Below are positions 12,541 through 25,900 of a stretch of DNA of 64,000 nt, piece after piece; the first letter of the stretch is position 1, and each line of letters begins with the position of its first letter. The DNA comes from Piscicola geometra. Its lineage: Eukaryota; Annelida; Clitellata; Hirudinida; Piscicolidae. The notes under the pieces are model-generated. The model was not told the DNA's origin. It ran no database searches and saw only the letters and a program-made list of their open reading frames with translations. The position numbers were made by a program, and so were the translations under genes. The stretch is from assembly GCA_943735955.1 (NCBI GenBank), contig OX030956.1:15590195-15654194 (forward strand), given 5' to 3'.

Positions 12541-14290
12541 ACAACTAGCAACAAGAAGCAACAACAAGCAACAAGAAGCAACAAGAAGCAACAAGAAGCA
12601 ACAACAAGCAACAACAAGCAACAAGAAGCAACAACAAGCAACAACAAGCAACAACAAGCAACAAGAAGCAACAAGAAGCAACAAGAAGCAACAAGAAGCA
12701 ACAAGAAGCAACAAGAAGCAACAAGAAGCAACAAGAAGCAACAAGAAGCAACAAGAAGCAACAAGAAGCAACAAGAAGCAACAACAAGCAACAAGAAGCA
12801 ACAAGAAGCAACAAGAAGCAACAAGAAGCAACAAGAAGCAACAACAAGCAACAAGAAGCAACAAGAAGCAACAAGAAGCAACAACAAGCAACAAGAAGCA
12901 ACAACAAGAAACAACAAGCAACAAGAAGCAACAACAAGCAACAAGAAGCAACAAGAAGCAACAAGAAGCAACAAGAAGCAACAAGAAGCAACAAGAAGCA
13001 ACAACAAGCAACAACAAGCAACAACAAGCAACAAGAAGCAACAAGAAGCAACAAGAAGCAACAAGAAGCAACAACAAGCAACAACAAGCAACAAGAAGCA
13101 ACAACAAGCAACAAGAAGCAACAACAAGCAACAACAAGCAACAAGAAGCAACAAGAAGCAACAAGAAGCAACAACAAGCAACAACAAGCAACAACAAGCA
13201 ACAACAAGCAACAACAAGCAACAAGAAGCAACAAGAAGCAACAAGAAGCAACAAGAAGCAACAAGAAGCAACAAGAAGCAACAACAAGCAACAAGAAGCA
13301 ACAAGAAGCAACAAGAAGCAACAAGAAGCAACAAGAAGCAACAAGAAGCAACAAGAAGCAACAAGAAGCAACAAGAAGCAACAAGAAGCAACAACAAGCA
13401 ACAAGAAGCAACAACAAGCAACAAGAAGCAACAAGAAGCAACAAGAAGCAACAAGAAGCAACAAGAAGCAACAAGAAGCAACAAGAAGCAACAAGAAGCA
13501 ACAAGAAGCAACAAGAAGCAACAAGAAGCAACAACAAGCAACAAGAAGCAACAAGAAGCAACAAGAAGCAACAAGAAGCAATAAGAAGCAACAACAAGCA
13601 ACAACAAGCAACAAGAAGCAACAAGAAGCAACAAGAAGCAACAAGAAGCAACAACAAGCAACAAGAAGCAACAACAAGCAACAAGAAGCAACAAGAAGCA
13701 ACAGCAAGCAACAACAAGCAACAACAAGCAACAAGAAGCAACAAGAAGCAACAAGAAGCAACAAGAAGCAACAAGAAGCAACAACAAGCAACAAGAAGCA
13801 ACAAGAAGCAACAAGAAGCAACAAGAAGCAACAAGAAGCAACAAGAAGCAACAAGAAGCAACAAGAAGCAACAACAAGCAACAACAAGCAACAACAAGCA
13901 ACAAGAAGCAACAAGAAGCTACAAGAAGCAACAACAAGCAACAAGAAGCAACAAGAAGCAACAAGAAGCAATAACAAGCAACAACAAGCAACAAGAAGCA
14001 ACAAGAAGCAACAACAAGCAACAAGAAGCAACAAGAAGCAACAAGAAGCAACAACAAGCAACAAGAAGCAACAACAAGAAACAACAAGCAACAAGAAGCA
14101 ACAACAAGCAACAAGAAGCAACAAGAAGCAACAAGAAGCAACAAGAAGCAACAAGAAGCAACAAGAAGCAACAAGAAGCAACAAAAAGCAACAAGAAGCA
14201 ACAAGAAGCAACAACAAGCAACAAGAAGCAACAAGAAGCAACAACAAGCAACAACAAGCAACAATAAGCAACAACAAGCAACAACAAGCA
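12541..14290 (+). repeat. Domain 1 HOR, type II, 1,750 bp
   Basis: Sister of 8,701-10,720: identical for the first 1,160 bp, then a 270-bp net loss concentrated at 13,700-13,780, then matching again to the end. Both share ACAATAAGCA 30 bp before the next boundary (14,261 and 10,691). Private changes here are ACAGCAAGCA at 13701, ACAAGAAGCT at 13911 and ACAAAAAGCA at 14181. Confidence 0.88.
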
Positions 14291-16950
14291 ACAACTAGCA
14301 ACAAGAAGCAACAAGAAGCAACAACAAGCAACAACAAGCAACAACAAGCAACAAGAAGCAACAAGAAGCAACAAGAAGCAACAAGAAGCAACAACAAGCA
14401 ACAAGAAGCAACAAGAAGCAACAAGAAGCAACAAGAAGCAACAAGAAGCAACAAGAAGCAACAAGAAGCAACAAGAAGCAACAACAAGCAACAACAAGCA
14501 ACAAGAAGCAACAAGAAGCAACAAGAAGCAACAAGAAGCAACAAGAAGCAACAAGAAACAACAAGAAGCAACAAAAAGCAACAACAAGCAACAAGAAGCA
14601 ACAAGAAGCAACAAGAAGCAACAACAAGCAAAAAGAAGCAACAAGAAGCAACAACAAGCAACAAGAAGCAACAAGAAGCAACAAGAAGCAACAAGAAGCA
14701 ACAAGAAGCAACAAGAAGCAACAAGAAGCAACAAGAAGCAACAAGAAGCAACAAGAAGCAACAAGAAGCAACAAGAAGCAACAAGAAGCAACAAGAAGCA
14801 ACAAGAAGCAACAAGAAGCAACAAGAAGCAACAAGAAGCAACAAGAAGCAACAAGAAGCAACAAGAAGCAACAAGAAGCAACAAGAAGCAACAAGAAGCA
14901 ACAACAAGCAACAAGAAGCAACAAGAAGCAACAAGAAGCAACAACAAGCAACAAGAAGCAACAAGAAGCAACAACAAGCAACAACAAGCAACAAGAAGCA
15001 ACAACAAGCAACAAGAAGCAACAAGAAGCAACAAGAAGCAACAAGAAGCAACAACAAGCAACAACAAGCAACAAGAAGCAACAACAAGCAACAAGAAGCA
15101 ACAAGAAGCAACAAGAAGCAACAAGAAGCAACAAGAAGCAACAAGAAGCAACAACAAGCAACAAGAAGCAACAAAAAGCAACAAGAAGCAACAAGAAGCA
15201 ACAAGAAGCAACAACAAGCAACAAGAAGCAACAACAAGCAACAACAAGCAACAACAAGCAACAAGAAGCAACAAGAAGCAACAAGAAGCAACAACAAGCA
15301 ACAAGAAGCAACAAGAAGCAACAAGAAGCAACAACAAGCAACAACAAGCAACAAGAAGCAACAACAAGCAACAACAAGCAACAAGAAGCAACAAGAAGCA
15401 ACAAGAAGCAACAAGAAGCAACAAGAAGCAACAAGAAGCAACAAGAAGCAACAAGAAGCAACAACAAGCAACAAGAAGCAACAAGAAGCAACAACAAGCA
15501 ACAAGAAGCAACAACAAGCAACAACAAGCAACAAGAAGCAACAAGAAGCAACAACAAGCAAAAAGAAGCAACAAGAAGCAACAACAAGCAACAAGAAGCA
15601 ACAAGAAGCAACAAGAAGCAACAAGAAGCAACAAGAAGCAACAAGAAGCAACAAGAAGCAACAAGAAGCAACAAGAAGCAACAAGAAGCAACAAGAAGCA
15701 ACAAGAAGCAACAAGAAGCAACAAGAAGCAACAAGAAGCAACAAGAAGCAACAAGAAGCAACAAGAAGCAACAAGAAGCAACAAGAAGCAACAAGAAGCA
15801 ACAAGAAGCAACAAGAAGCAATAACAAGCAACAAGAAGCAACAAGAAGCAACAAGAAGCAACAAGAAGCAACAAGAAGCAACAAGAAGCAACAACAAGCA
15901 ACAACAAGCAACAAGAAGCAACAACAAGCAACAAGAAGCAACAAGAAGCAACAAGAAGCAACAAGAAGCAACAACAAGCAACAACAAGCAACAAGAAGCA
16001 ACAACAAGCAACAAGAAGCAACAAGAAGCAACAAGAAGCAACAAGAAGCAACAAGAAGCAACAAGAAGCAACAACAAGCAACAAGAAGCAACAAAAAGCA
16101 ACAAGAAGCAACAAGAAGCAACAACAAGCAACAACAAGCAACAAGAAGCAACAACAAGCAACAACAAGCAACAACAAGCAACAAGAAGCAACAAGAAGCA
16201 ACAAGAAGCAACAAGAAGCAACAAGAAGCAACAAGAAGCAACAAGAAGCAACAAGAAGCAACAAGAAGCAACAAGAAGCAACAAGAAGCAACAAGAAGCA
16301 ACAAGAAGCAACAAGAAGCAACAAGAAGCAACAAGAAGCAACAAGAAGCAACAAGAAGCAACAAGAAGCAACAAGAAGCAACAAGAAGCAACAAGAAGCA
16401 ACAAGAAGCAACAAGAAGCAACAAGAAGCAACAAGAAGCAACAAGAAGCAACAAGAAGCAACAACAAGCAACAACAAGCAACAACAAGCAACAAGAAGCA
16501 ACAACAAGCAACAAGAAGCAACAACAAGCAACAAGAAGCAACAAGAAGCAACAAGAAGCAACAAGAAGCAACAAGAAGCAACAAGAAGCAACAACAAGCA
16601 ACAAGAAGCAACAAAAAGCAACAAGAAGCAACAAGAAGCAACAAGAAGCAACAACAAGCAACAAGAAGCAACAACAAGCAACAACAAGCAACAACAAGCA
16701 ACAAGAAGCAACAAGAAGCAACAAGAAGCAACAACAAGCAACAAGAAGCAACAAGAAGCAACAAGAAGCAACAACAAGCAACAACAAGCAACAAGAAGCA
16801 ACAACAAGCAACAACAAGCAACAAGAAGCAACAAGAAGCAACAAGAAGCAACAAGAAGCAACAAGAAGCAACAACAAGCAACAAGAAGCAACAAGAAGCA
16901 ACAACAAGCAACAACAAGCAACAACAAGCAACAACAAGCAACAACAAGCA
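14291..16950 (+). repeat. Domain 1 HOR, type I, 2,660 bp
   Basis: Type I opening with ACAAGAAACA (14551), ACAAAAAGCA (14571) and AAAAGAAGCA (14631), then a 24-unit G run. A second AAAAGAAGCA lies at 15561, 930 bp after the first, then ATAACAAGCA at 15821 and two further ACAAAAAGCA units at 16091 and 16611. Repeated landmarks suggest an internal duplication or the fusion of more than one HOR. Confidence 0.78.
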
Positions 16951-18760
16951 ACAACTAGCAACAAGAAGCAACAACAAGCAACAAGAAGCAACAAGAAGCA
17001 ACAAGAAGCAACAAGAAGCAACAACAAGCAACAAGAAGCAACAACAAGCAACAAGAAGCAACAAGAAGCAACAAGAAGCAACAACAAGCAACAACAAGCA
17101 ACAAGAAGCAACAACAAGCAACAAGAAGCAACAAGAAGCAACAAGAAGCAACAAGAAGCAACAACAAGCAACAACAAGCAACAAGAAGCAACAACAAGCA
17201 ACAAGAAGCAACAAGAAGCAACAAGAAGCAACAAGAAGCAACAAGAAGCAACAAGAAGCAACAACAAGCAACAAGAAGCAACAAAAAGCAACAAGAAGCA
17301 ACAAGAAGCAACAAGAAGCAACAACAAGCAACAAGAAGCAACAAGAAGCAACAAGAAGCAACAAGAAGCAACAAGAAGCAACAACAAGCAACAAGAAGCA
17401 ACAAGAAGCAACAAGAAGCAACAACAAGCAACAAGAAGCAACAACAAGAAACAACAAGCAACAAGAAGCAACAACAAGCAACAAGAAGCAACAAGAAGCA
17501 ACAAGAAGCAACAAGAAGCAACAAGAAGCAACAAGAAGCAACAACAAGCAACAACAAGCAACAACAAGCAACAAGAAGCAACAAGAAGCAACAAGAAGCA
17601 ACAAGAAGCAACAACAAGCAACAACAAGCAACAAGAAGCAACAACAAGCAACAAGAAGCAACAACAAGCAACAACAAGCAACAAGAAGCAACAAGAAGCA
17701 ACAAGAAGCAACAACAAGCAACAACAAGCAACAACAAGCAACAACAAGCAACAAGAAGCAACAAGAAGCAACAAGAAGCAACAAGAAGCAACAAGAAGCA
17801 ACAAGAAGCAACAACAAGCAACAAGAAGCAACAAGAAGCAACAAGAAGCAACAAGAAGCAACAAGAAGCAACAAGAAGCAACAAGAAGCAACAAGAAGCA
17901 ACAAGAAGCAACAAGAAGCAACAACAAGCAACAAGAAGCAACAACAAGCAACAAGAAGCAACAAGAAGCAACAAGAAGCAACAAGAAGCAACAAGAAGCA
18001 ACAAGAAGCAACAAGAAGCAACAAGAAGCAACAACAAGCAACAAGAAGCAACAAGAAGCAACAAGAAGCAACAAGAAGCAATAAGAAGCAACAACAAGCA
18101 ACAACAAGCAACAAGAAGCAACAAGAAGCAACAAGAAGCAACAAGAAGCAACAACAAGCAACAAGAAGCAACAACAAGCAACAAGAAGCAACAAGAAGCA
18201 ACAAGAAGCAACAAGAAGCAACAAGAAGCAACAAGAAGCAACAAGAAGCAACAAGAAGCAACAAGAAGCAACAAGAAGCAACAAGAAGCAACAAGAAGCA
18301 ACAAGAAGCAACAACAAGCAACAAGAAGCAACAAGAAGCAACAAGAAGCAACAAGAAGCAACAACAAGCAACAACAAGCAACAACAAGCAACAAGAAGCA
18401 ACAAGAAGCAACAAGAAGCAACAAGAAGCAACAAGAAGCAACAACAAGCAACAACAAGCAACAAGAAGCAACAAGAAGCAACAACAAGCAACAACAAGCA
18501 ACAACAAGCAACAAGAAGCAACAAGAAGCAACAAGAAGCAACAAGAAGCAACAAGAAGCAACAACAAGCAACAAGAAGCAACAAGAAGCAACAAGAAGCA
18601 ACAAGAAGCAACAAGAAGCAACAAGAAGCAACAAGAAGCAACAAGAAGCAACAAGAAGCAACAAGAAGCAACAAGAAGCAACAACAAGCAACAAGAAGCA
18701 ACAAGAAGCAACAACAAGCAACAACAAGCAACAACAAGCAACAACAAGCAACAACAAGCA
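16951..18760 (+). repeat. Domain 1 HOR, type III, 1,810 bp
   Basis: Opening G C GGGG C G C GGG CC, shared only with 20,071 and 22,911. ACAAAAAGCA is at 17281, ACAACAAGAA at 17441 (490 bp after the start in all three copies) and ATAAGAAGCA at 18081. Bases 16,951-17,920 are identical to 20,071-21,040. Bases 16,951-18,640 match 22,911-24,600 with one unit difference (C at 18,361, G at 24,321). Confidence 0.88.
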
Positions 18761-20070
18761 ACAACTAGCAACAAGAAGCAACAAGAAGCAACAACAAGCA
18801 ACAACAAGCAACAACAAGCAACAAGAAGCAACAAGAAGCAACAAGAAGCAACAAGAAGCAACAACAAGCAACAAGAAGCAACAAGAAGCAACAAGAAGCA
18901 ACAACAAGCAACAAGAAGCAACAAGAAGCAACAAGAAGCAACAAGAAGCAACAACAAGCAACAACAAGCAACAAGAAGCAACAAGAAGCAACAAGAAGCA
19001 ACAAGAAGCAACAAGAAGCAACAAGAAACAACAAGAAGCAACAAAAAGCAACAACAAGCAACAAGAAGCAACAAGAAGCAACAAGGAGCAACAACAAGCA
19101 AAAAGAAGCAACAAGAAGCAACAACAAGCAACAAGAAGCAACAAGAAGCAACAAGAAGCAACAAGAAGCAACAAGAAGCAACAAGAAGCAACAAGAAGCA
19201 ACAAGAAGCAACAAGAAGCAACAAGAAGCAACAAGAAGCAACAAGAAGCAACAAGAAGCAACAAGAAGCAACAAGAAGCAACAAGAAGCAACAAGAAGCA
19301 ACAAGAAGCAACAAGAAGCAACAAGAAGCAACAAGAAGCAACAAGAAGCAACAAGAAGCAACAAGAAGCAACAAGAAGCAACAAGAAGCAACAAGAAGCA
19401 ACAAGAAGCAACAAGAAGCAACAAGAAGCAACAAGAAGCAACAAGAAGCAACAAGAAGCAACAAGAAGCAACAAGAAGCAACAACAAGCAACAACAAGCA
19501 ACAAGAAGCAACAACAAGCAACAAGAAGCAACAAGAAGCAACAAGAAGCAACAAGAAGCAACAACAAGCAACAACAAGCAACAAGAAGCAACAACAAGCA
19601 ACAAGAAGCAACAAGAAGCAACAAGAAGCAACAAGAAGCAACAAGAAGCAACAAGAAGCAACAACAAGCAACAAGAAGCAACAAAAAGCAACAAGAAGCA
19701 ACAAGAAGCAACAAGAAGCAACAAGAAGCAACAAGAAGCAACAACAAGCAACAACAAGCAACAACAAGCAACAAGAAGCAACAAGAAGCAACAAGAAGCA
19801 ACAACAAGCAACAAGAAGCAACAAGAAGCAACAAGAAGCAACAACAAGCAACAACAAGCAACAAGAAGCAACAAGAAGCAACAACAAGCAACAACAAGCA
19901 ACAAGAAGCAACAAGAAGCAACAAGGAGCAACAACAAGCAAAAAGAAGCAACAAGAAGCAACAACAAGCAACAAGAAGCAACAAGAAGCAACAAGAAGCA
20001 ACAAGAAGCAACAAGAAGCAACAACAAGCAACAACAAGCAACAACAAGCAACAACAAGCAACAACAAGCA
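18761..20070 (+). repeat. Domain 1 HOR, type I with ACAAGGAGCA, 1,310 bp
   Basis: Type I cluster in which ACAAGGAGCA (19081) comes 20 bp before AAAAGAAGCA (19101), then a pure run of 35 G units (19131-19480). The ACAAGGAGCA/AAAAGAAGCA pair recurs at 19921/19941, 840 bp later. Aligned with 21,541 and 26,241. Confidence 0.87.
19131..19480 (+). repeat. Pure 35-unit run of ACAAGAAGCA
   Basis: Thirty-five identical units in a row. The same position in the sister HORs holds 41 units (21,911-22,320) and 39 units (26,611-27,000). Confidence 0.9.
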
Positions 20071-21540
20071 ACAACTAGCAACAAGAAGCAACAACAAGCA
20101 ACAAGAAGCAACAAGAAGCAACAAGAAGCAACAAGAAGCAACAACAAGCAACAAGAAGCAACAACAAGCAACAAGAAGCAACAAGAAGCAACAAGAAGCA
20201 ACAACAAGCAACAACAAGCAACAAGAAGCAACAACAAGCAACAAGAAGCAACAAGAAGCAACAAGAAGCAACAAGAAGCAACAACAAGCAACAACAAGCA
20301 ACAAGAAGCAACAACAAGCAACAAGAAGCAACAAGAAGCAACAAGAAGCAACAAGAAGCAACAAGAAGCAACAAGAAGCAACAACAAGCAACAAGAAGCA
20401 ACAAAAAGCAACAAGAAGCAACAAGAAGCAACAAGAAGCAACAACAAGCAACAAGAAGCAACAAGAAGCAACAAGAAGCAACAAGAAGCAACAAGAAGCA
20501 ACAACAAGCAACAAGAAGCAACAAGAAGCAACAAGAAGCAACAACAAGCAACAAGAAGCAACAACAAGAAACAACAAGCAACAAGAAGCAACAACAAGCA
20601 ACAAGAAGCAACAAGAAGCAACAAGAAGCAACAAGAAGCAACAAGAAGCAACAAGAAGCAACAACAAGCAACAACAAGCAACAACAAGCAACAAGAAGCA
20701 ACAAGAAGCAACAAGAAGCAACAAGAAGCAACAACAAGCAACAACAAGCAACAAGAAGCAACAACAAGCAACAAGAAGCAACAACAAGCAACAACAAGCA
20801 ACAAGAAGCAACAAGAAGCAACAAGAAGCAACAACAAGCAACAACAAGCAACAACAAGCAACAACAAGCAACAAGAAGCAACAAGAAGCAACAAGAAGCA
20901 ACAAGAAGCAACAAGAAGCAACAAGAAGCAACAACAAGCAACAAGAAGCAACAAGAAGCAACAAGAAGCAACAAGAAGCAACAAGAAGCAACAAGAAGCA
21001 ACAAGAAGCAACAAGAAGCAACAAGAAGCAACAAGAAGCAACAAGAAGCAACAAGAAGCAACAACAAGCAACAAGAAGCAACAAGAAGCAACAACAAGCA
21101 ACAAGAAGCAACAAGAAGCAACAAGAAGCAACAAGAAGCAACAACAAGCAACAACAAGCAACAACAAGCAACAAGAAGCAACAAGAAGCAACAAGAAGCA
21201 ACAAGAAGCAACAAGAAGCAACAACAAGCAACAACAAGCAACAAGAAGCAACAAGAAGCAACAACAAGCAACAACAAGCAACAACAAGCAACAAGAAGCA
21301 ACAAGAAGCAACAAGAAGCAACAAGAAGCAACAAGAAGCAACAACAAGCAACAAGAAGCAACAAGAAGCAACAAGAAGCAACAAGAAGCAACAAGAAGCA
21401 ACAAGAAGCAACAAGAAGCAACAAGAAGCAACAAGAAGCAACAAGAAGCAACAAGAAGCAACAACAAGCAACAAGAAGCAACAAGAAGCAACAACAAGCA
21501 ACAACAAGCAACAACAAGCAACAACAAGCAACAACAAGCA
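20071..21540 (+). repeat. Domain 1 HOR, type III, 1,470 bp
   Basis: Identical to 16,951-17,920 over its first 970 bp, then rejoins it at 21,141 (equivalent to 18,361) after a net 340-bp loss. Landmarks: ACAAAAAGCA 20401 and ACAACAAGAA 20561. The ATAAGAAGCA landmark of the sister copies falls in the lost part. Confidence 0.87.
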
Positions 21541-22910
21541 ACAACTAGCAACAAGAAGCAACAAGAAGCAACAACAAGCAACAACAAGCAACAACAAGCA
21601 ACAAGAAGCAACAAGAAGCAACAAGAAGCAACAAGAAGCAACAACAAGCAACAAGAAGCAACAAGAAGCAACAAGAAGCAACAACAAGCAACAAGAAGCA
21701 ACAAGAAGCAACAAGAAGCAACAAGAAGCAACAACAAGCAACAACAAGCAACAAGAAGCAACAAGAAGCAACAAGAAGCAACAAGAAGCAACAAGAAGCA
21801 ACAAGAAACAACAAGAAGCAACAAAAAGCAACAACAAGCAACAAGAAGCAACAAGAAGCAACAAGGAGCAACAACAAGCAAAAAGAAGCAACAAGAAGCA
21901 ACAACAAGCAACAAGAAGCAACAAGAAGCAACAAGAAGCAACAAGAAGCAACAAGAAGCAACAAGAAGCAACAAGAAGCAACAAGAAGCAACAAGAAGCA
22001 ACAAGAAGCAACAAGAAGCAACAAGAAGCAACAAGAAGCAACAAGAAGCAACAAGAAGCAACAAGAAGCAACAAGAAGCAACAAGAAGCAACAAGAAGCA
22101 ACAAGAAGCAACAAGAAGCAACAAGAAGCAACAAGAAGCAACAAGAAGCAACAAGAAGCAACAAGAAGCAACAAGAAGCAACAAGAAGCAACAAGAAGCA
22201 ACAAGAAGCAACAAGAAGCAACAAGAAGCAACAAGAAGCAACAAGAAGCAACAAGAAGCAACAAGAAGCAACAAGAAGCAACAAGAAGCAACAAGAAGCA
22301 ACAAGAAGCAACAAGAAGCAACAACAAGCAACAACAAGCAACAAGAAGCAACAACAAGCAACAAGAAGCAACAAGAAGCAACAAGAAGCAACAAGAAGCA
22401 ACAACAAGCAACAACAAGCAACAAGAAGCAACAACAAGCAACAAGAAGCAACAAGAAGCAACAAGAAGCAACAAGAAGCAACAAGAAGCAACAAGAAGCA
22501 ACAACAAGCAACAAGAAGCAACAAAAAGCAACAAGAAGCAACAAGAAGCAACAAGAAGCAACAAGAAGCAACAAGAAGCAACAACAAGCAACAACAAGCA
22601 ACAACAAGCAACAAGAAGCAACAAGAAGCAACAAGAAGCAACAACAAGCAACAAGAAGCAACAAGAAGCAACAAGAAGCAACAACAAGCAACAACAAGCA
22701 ACAAGAAGCAACAAGAAGCAACAACAAGCAACAACAAGCAACAAGAAGCAACAAGAAGCAACAAGGAGCAACAACAAGCAAAAAGAAGCAACAAGAAGCA
22801 ACAACAAGCAACAAGAAGCAACAAGAAGCAACAAGAAGCAACAAGAAGCAACAAGAAGCAACAACAAGCAACAACAAGCAACAACAAGCAACAACAAGCA
22901 ACAACAAGCA
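21541..22910 (+). repeat. Domain 1 HOR, type I with ACAAGGAGCA, 1,370 bp
   Basis: Same plan as 18,761-20,070: ACAAGAAACA 21801, ACAAAAAGCA 21821, ACAAGGAGCA 21861, AAAAGAAGCA 21881, second pair 22761/22781. The whole 60-bp length difference between the two copies is accounted for by the central G run (41 against 35 units). Confidence 0.87.
21911..22320 (+). repeat. Pure 41-unit run of ACAAGAAGCA (longest seen)
   Basis: Forty-one identical 10-mers (410 bp) without a substitution, the longest homogeneous run I found. Flanked by a C unit on each side. Confidence 0.9.
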
Positions 22911-25900
22911 ACAACTAGCAACAAGAAGCAACAACAAGCAACAAGAAGCAACAAGAAGCAACAAGAAGCAACAAGAAGCAACAACAAGCAACAAGAAGCA
23001 ACAACAAGCAACAAGAAGCAACAAGAAGCAACAAGAAGCAACAACAAGCAACAACAAGCAACAAGAAGCAACAACAAGCAACAAGAAGCAACAAGAAGCA
23101 ACAAGAAGCAACAAGAAGCAACAACAAGCAACAACAAGCAACAAGAAGCAACAACAAGCAACAAGAAGCAACAAGAAGCAACAAGAAGCAACAAGAAGCA
23201 ACAAGAAGCAACAAGAAGCAACAACAAGCAACAAGAAGCAACAAAAAGCAACAAGAAGCAACAAGAAGCAACAAGAAGCAACAACAAGCAACAAGAAGCA
23301 ACAAGAAGCAACAAGAAGCAACAAGAAGCAACAAGAAGCAACAACAAGCAACAAGAAGCAACAAGAAGCAACAAGAAGCAACAACAAGCAACAAGAAGCA
23401 ACAACAAGAAACAACAAGCAACAAGAAGCAACAACAAGCAACAAGAAGCAACAAGAAGCAACAAGAAGCAACAAGAAGCAACAAGAAGCAACAAGAAGCA
23501 ACAACAAGCAACAACAAGCAACAACAAGCAACAAGAAGCAACAAGAAGCAACAAGAAGCAACAAGAAGCAACAACAAGCAACAACAAGCAACAAGAAGCA
23601 ACAACAAGCAACAAGAAGCAACAACAAGCAACAACAAGCAACAAGAAGCAACAAGAAGCAACAAGAAGCAACAACAAGCAACAACAAGCAACAACAAGCA
23701 ACAACAAGCAACAAGAAGCAACAAGAAGCAACAAGAAGCAACAAGAAGCAACAAGAAGCAACAAGAAGCAACAACAAGCAACAAGAAGCAACAAGAAGCA
23801 ACAAGAAGCAACAAGAAGCAACAAGAAGCAACAAGAAGCAACAAGAAGCAACAAGAAGCAACAAGAAGCAACAAGAAGCAACAACAAGCAACAAGAAGCA
23901 ACAACAAGCAACAAGAAGCAACAAGAAGCAACAAGAAGCAACAAGAAGCAACAAGAAGCAACAAGAAGCAACAAGAAGCAACAAGAAGCAACAACAAGCA
24001 ACAAGAAGCAACAAGAAGCAACAAGAAGCAACAAGAAGCAATAAGAAGCAACAACAAGCAACAACAAGCAACAAGAAGCAACAAGAAGCAACAAGAAGCA
24101 ACAAGAAGCAACAACAAGCAACAAGAAGCAACAACAAGCAACAAGAAGCAACAAGAAGCAACAAGAAGCAACAAGAAGCAACAAGAAGCAACAAGAAGCA
24201 ACAAGAAGCAACAAGAAGCAACAAGAAGCAACAAGAAGCAACAAGAAGCAACAAGAAGCAACAAGAAGCAACAACAAGCAACAAGAAGCAACAAGAAGCA
24301 ACAAGAAGCAACAAGAAGCAACAAGAAGCAACAACAAGCAACAACAAGCAACAAGAAGCAACAAGAAGCAACAAGAAGCAACAAGAAGCAACAAGAAGCA
24401 ACAACAAGCAACAACAAGCAACAAGAAGCAACAAGAAGCAACAACAAGCAACAACAAGCAACAACAAGCAACAAGAAGCAACAAGAAGCAACAAGAAGCA
24501 ACAAGAAGCAACAAGAAGCAACAACAAGCAACAAGAAGCAACAAGAAGCAACAAGAAGCAACAAGAAGCAACAAGAAGCAACAAGAAGCAACAAGAAGCA
24601 ACAACAAGCAACAACAAGCAACAACAAGCAACAAGAAGCAACAAGAAGCAACAAGAAGCAACAACAAGCAACAAGAAGCAACAAGAAGCAACAAGAAGCA
24701 ATAACAAGCAACAACAAGCAACAAGAAGCAACAAGAAGCAACAACAAGCAACAAGAAGCAACAAGAAGCAACAAGAAGCAACAAGAAGCAACAAGAAGCA
24801 ACAAGAAGCAACAACAAGCAACAACAAGCAACAAGAAGCAACAACAAGCAACAAGAAGCAACAACAAGCAACAACAAGCAACAAGAAGCAACAAGAAGCA
24901 ACAAGAAGCAACAACAAGCAACAACAAGCAACAACAAGCAACAACAAGCAACAAGAAGCAACAAGAAGCAACAAGAAGCAACAAGAAGCAACAAGAAGCA
25001 ACAAGAAGCAACAACAAGCAACAAGAAGCAACAAGAAGCAACAAGAAGCAACAAGAAGCAACAAGAAGCAACAAGAAGCAACAAGAAGCAACAAGAAGCA
25101 ACAAGAAGCAACAAGAAGCAACAACAAGCAACAAGAAGCAACAACAAGCAACAAGAAGCAACAAGAAGCAACAAGAAGCAACAAGAAGCAACAAGAAGCA
25201 ACAAGAAGCAACAAGAAGCAACAAGAAGCAACAACAAGCAACAAGAAGCAACAAGAAGCAACAAGAAGCAACAAGAAGCAATAAGAAGCAACAACAAGCA
25301 ACAACAAGCAACAAGAAGCAACAAGAAGCAACAAGAAGCAACAAGAAGCAACAACAAGCAACAAGAAGCAACAACAAGCAACAAGAAGCAACAAGAAGCA
25401 ACAAGAAGCAACAAGAAGCAACAAGAAGCAACAAGAAGCAACAAGAAGCAACAAGAAGCAACAAGAAGCAACAAGAAGCAACAAGAAGCAACAAGAAGCA
25501 ACAAGAAGCAACAACAAGCAACAAGAAGCAACAAGAAGCAACAAGAAGCAACAAGAAGCAACAACAAGCAACAACAAGCAACAACAAGCAACAAGAAGCA
25601 ACAAGAAGCAACAAGAAGCAACAAGAAGCAACAAGAAGCAACAACAAGCAACAACAAGCAACAAGAAGCAACAAGAAGCAACAACAAGCAACAACAAGCA
25701 ACAACAAGCAACAAGAAGCAACAAGAAGCAACAAGAAGCAACAAGAAGCAACAAGAAGCAACAACAAGCAACAAGAAGCAACAAGAAGCAACAAGAAGCA
25801 ACAAGAAGCAACAAGAAGCAACAAGAAGCAACAAGAAGCAACAACAAGCAACAACAAGCAACAACAAGCAACAAGAAGCAACAAGAAGCAACAAGAAGCA

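Noticed and set aside
12496..13584. Forward-strand frame of 362 codons starting with ATG
   Set aside because: The ATG comes from a single point change in one unit (ACAACATGCA at 12,491) that is absent from the sister HOR. The product is only the Q/N/K/T decapeptide cycle and it stops at an ATAAGAAGCA unit.
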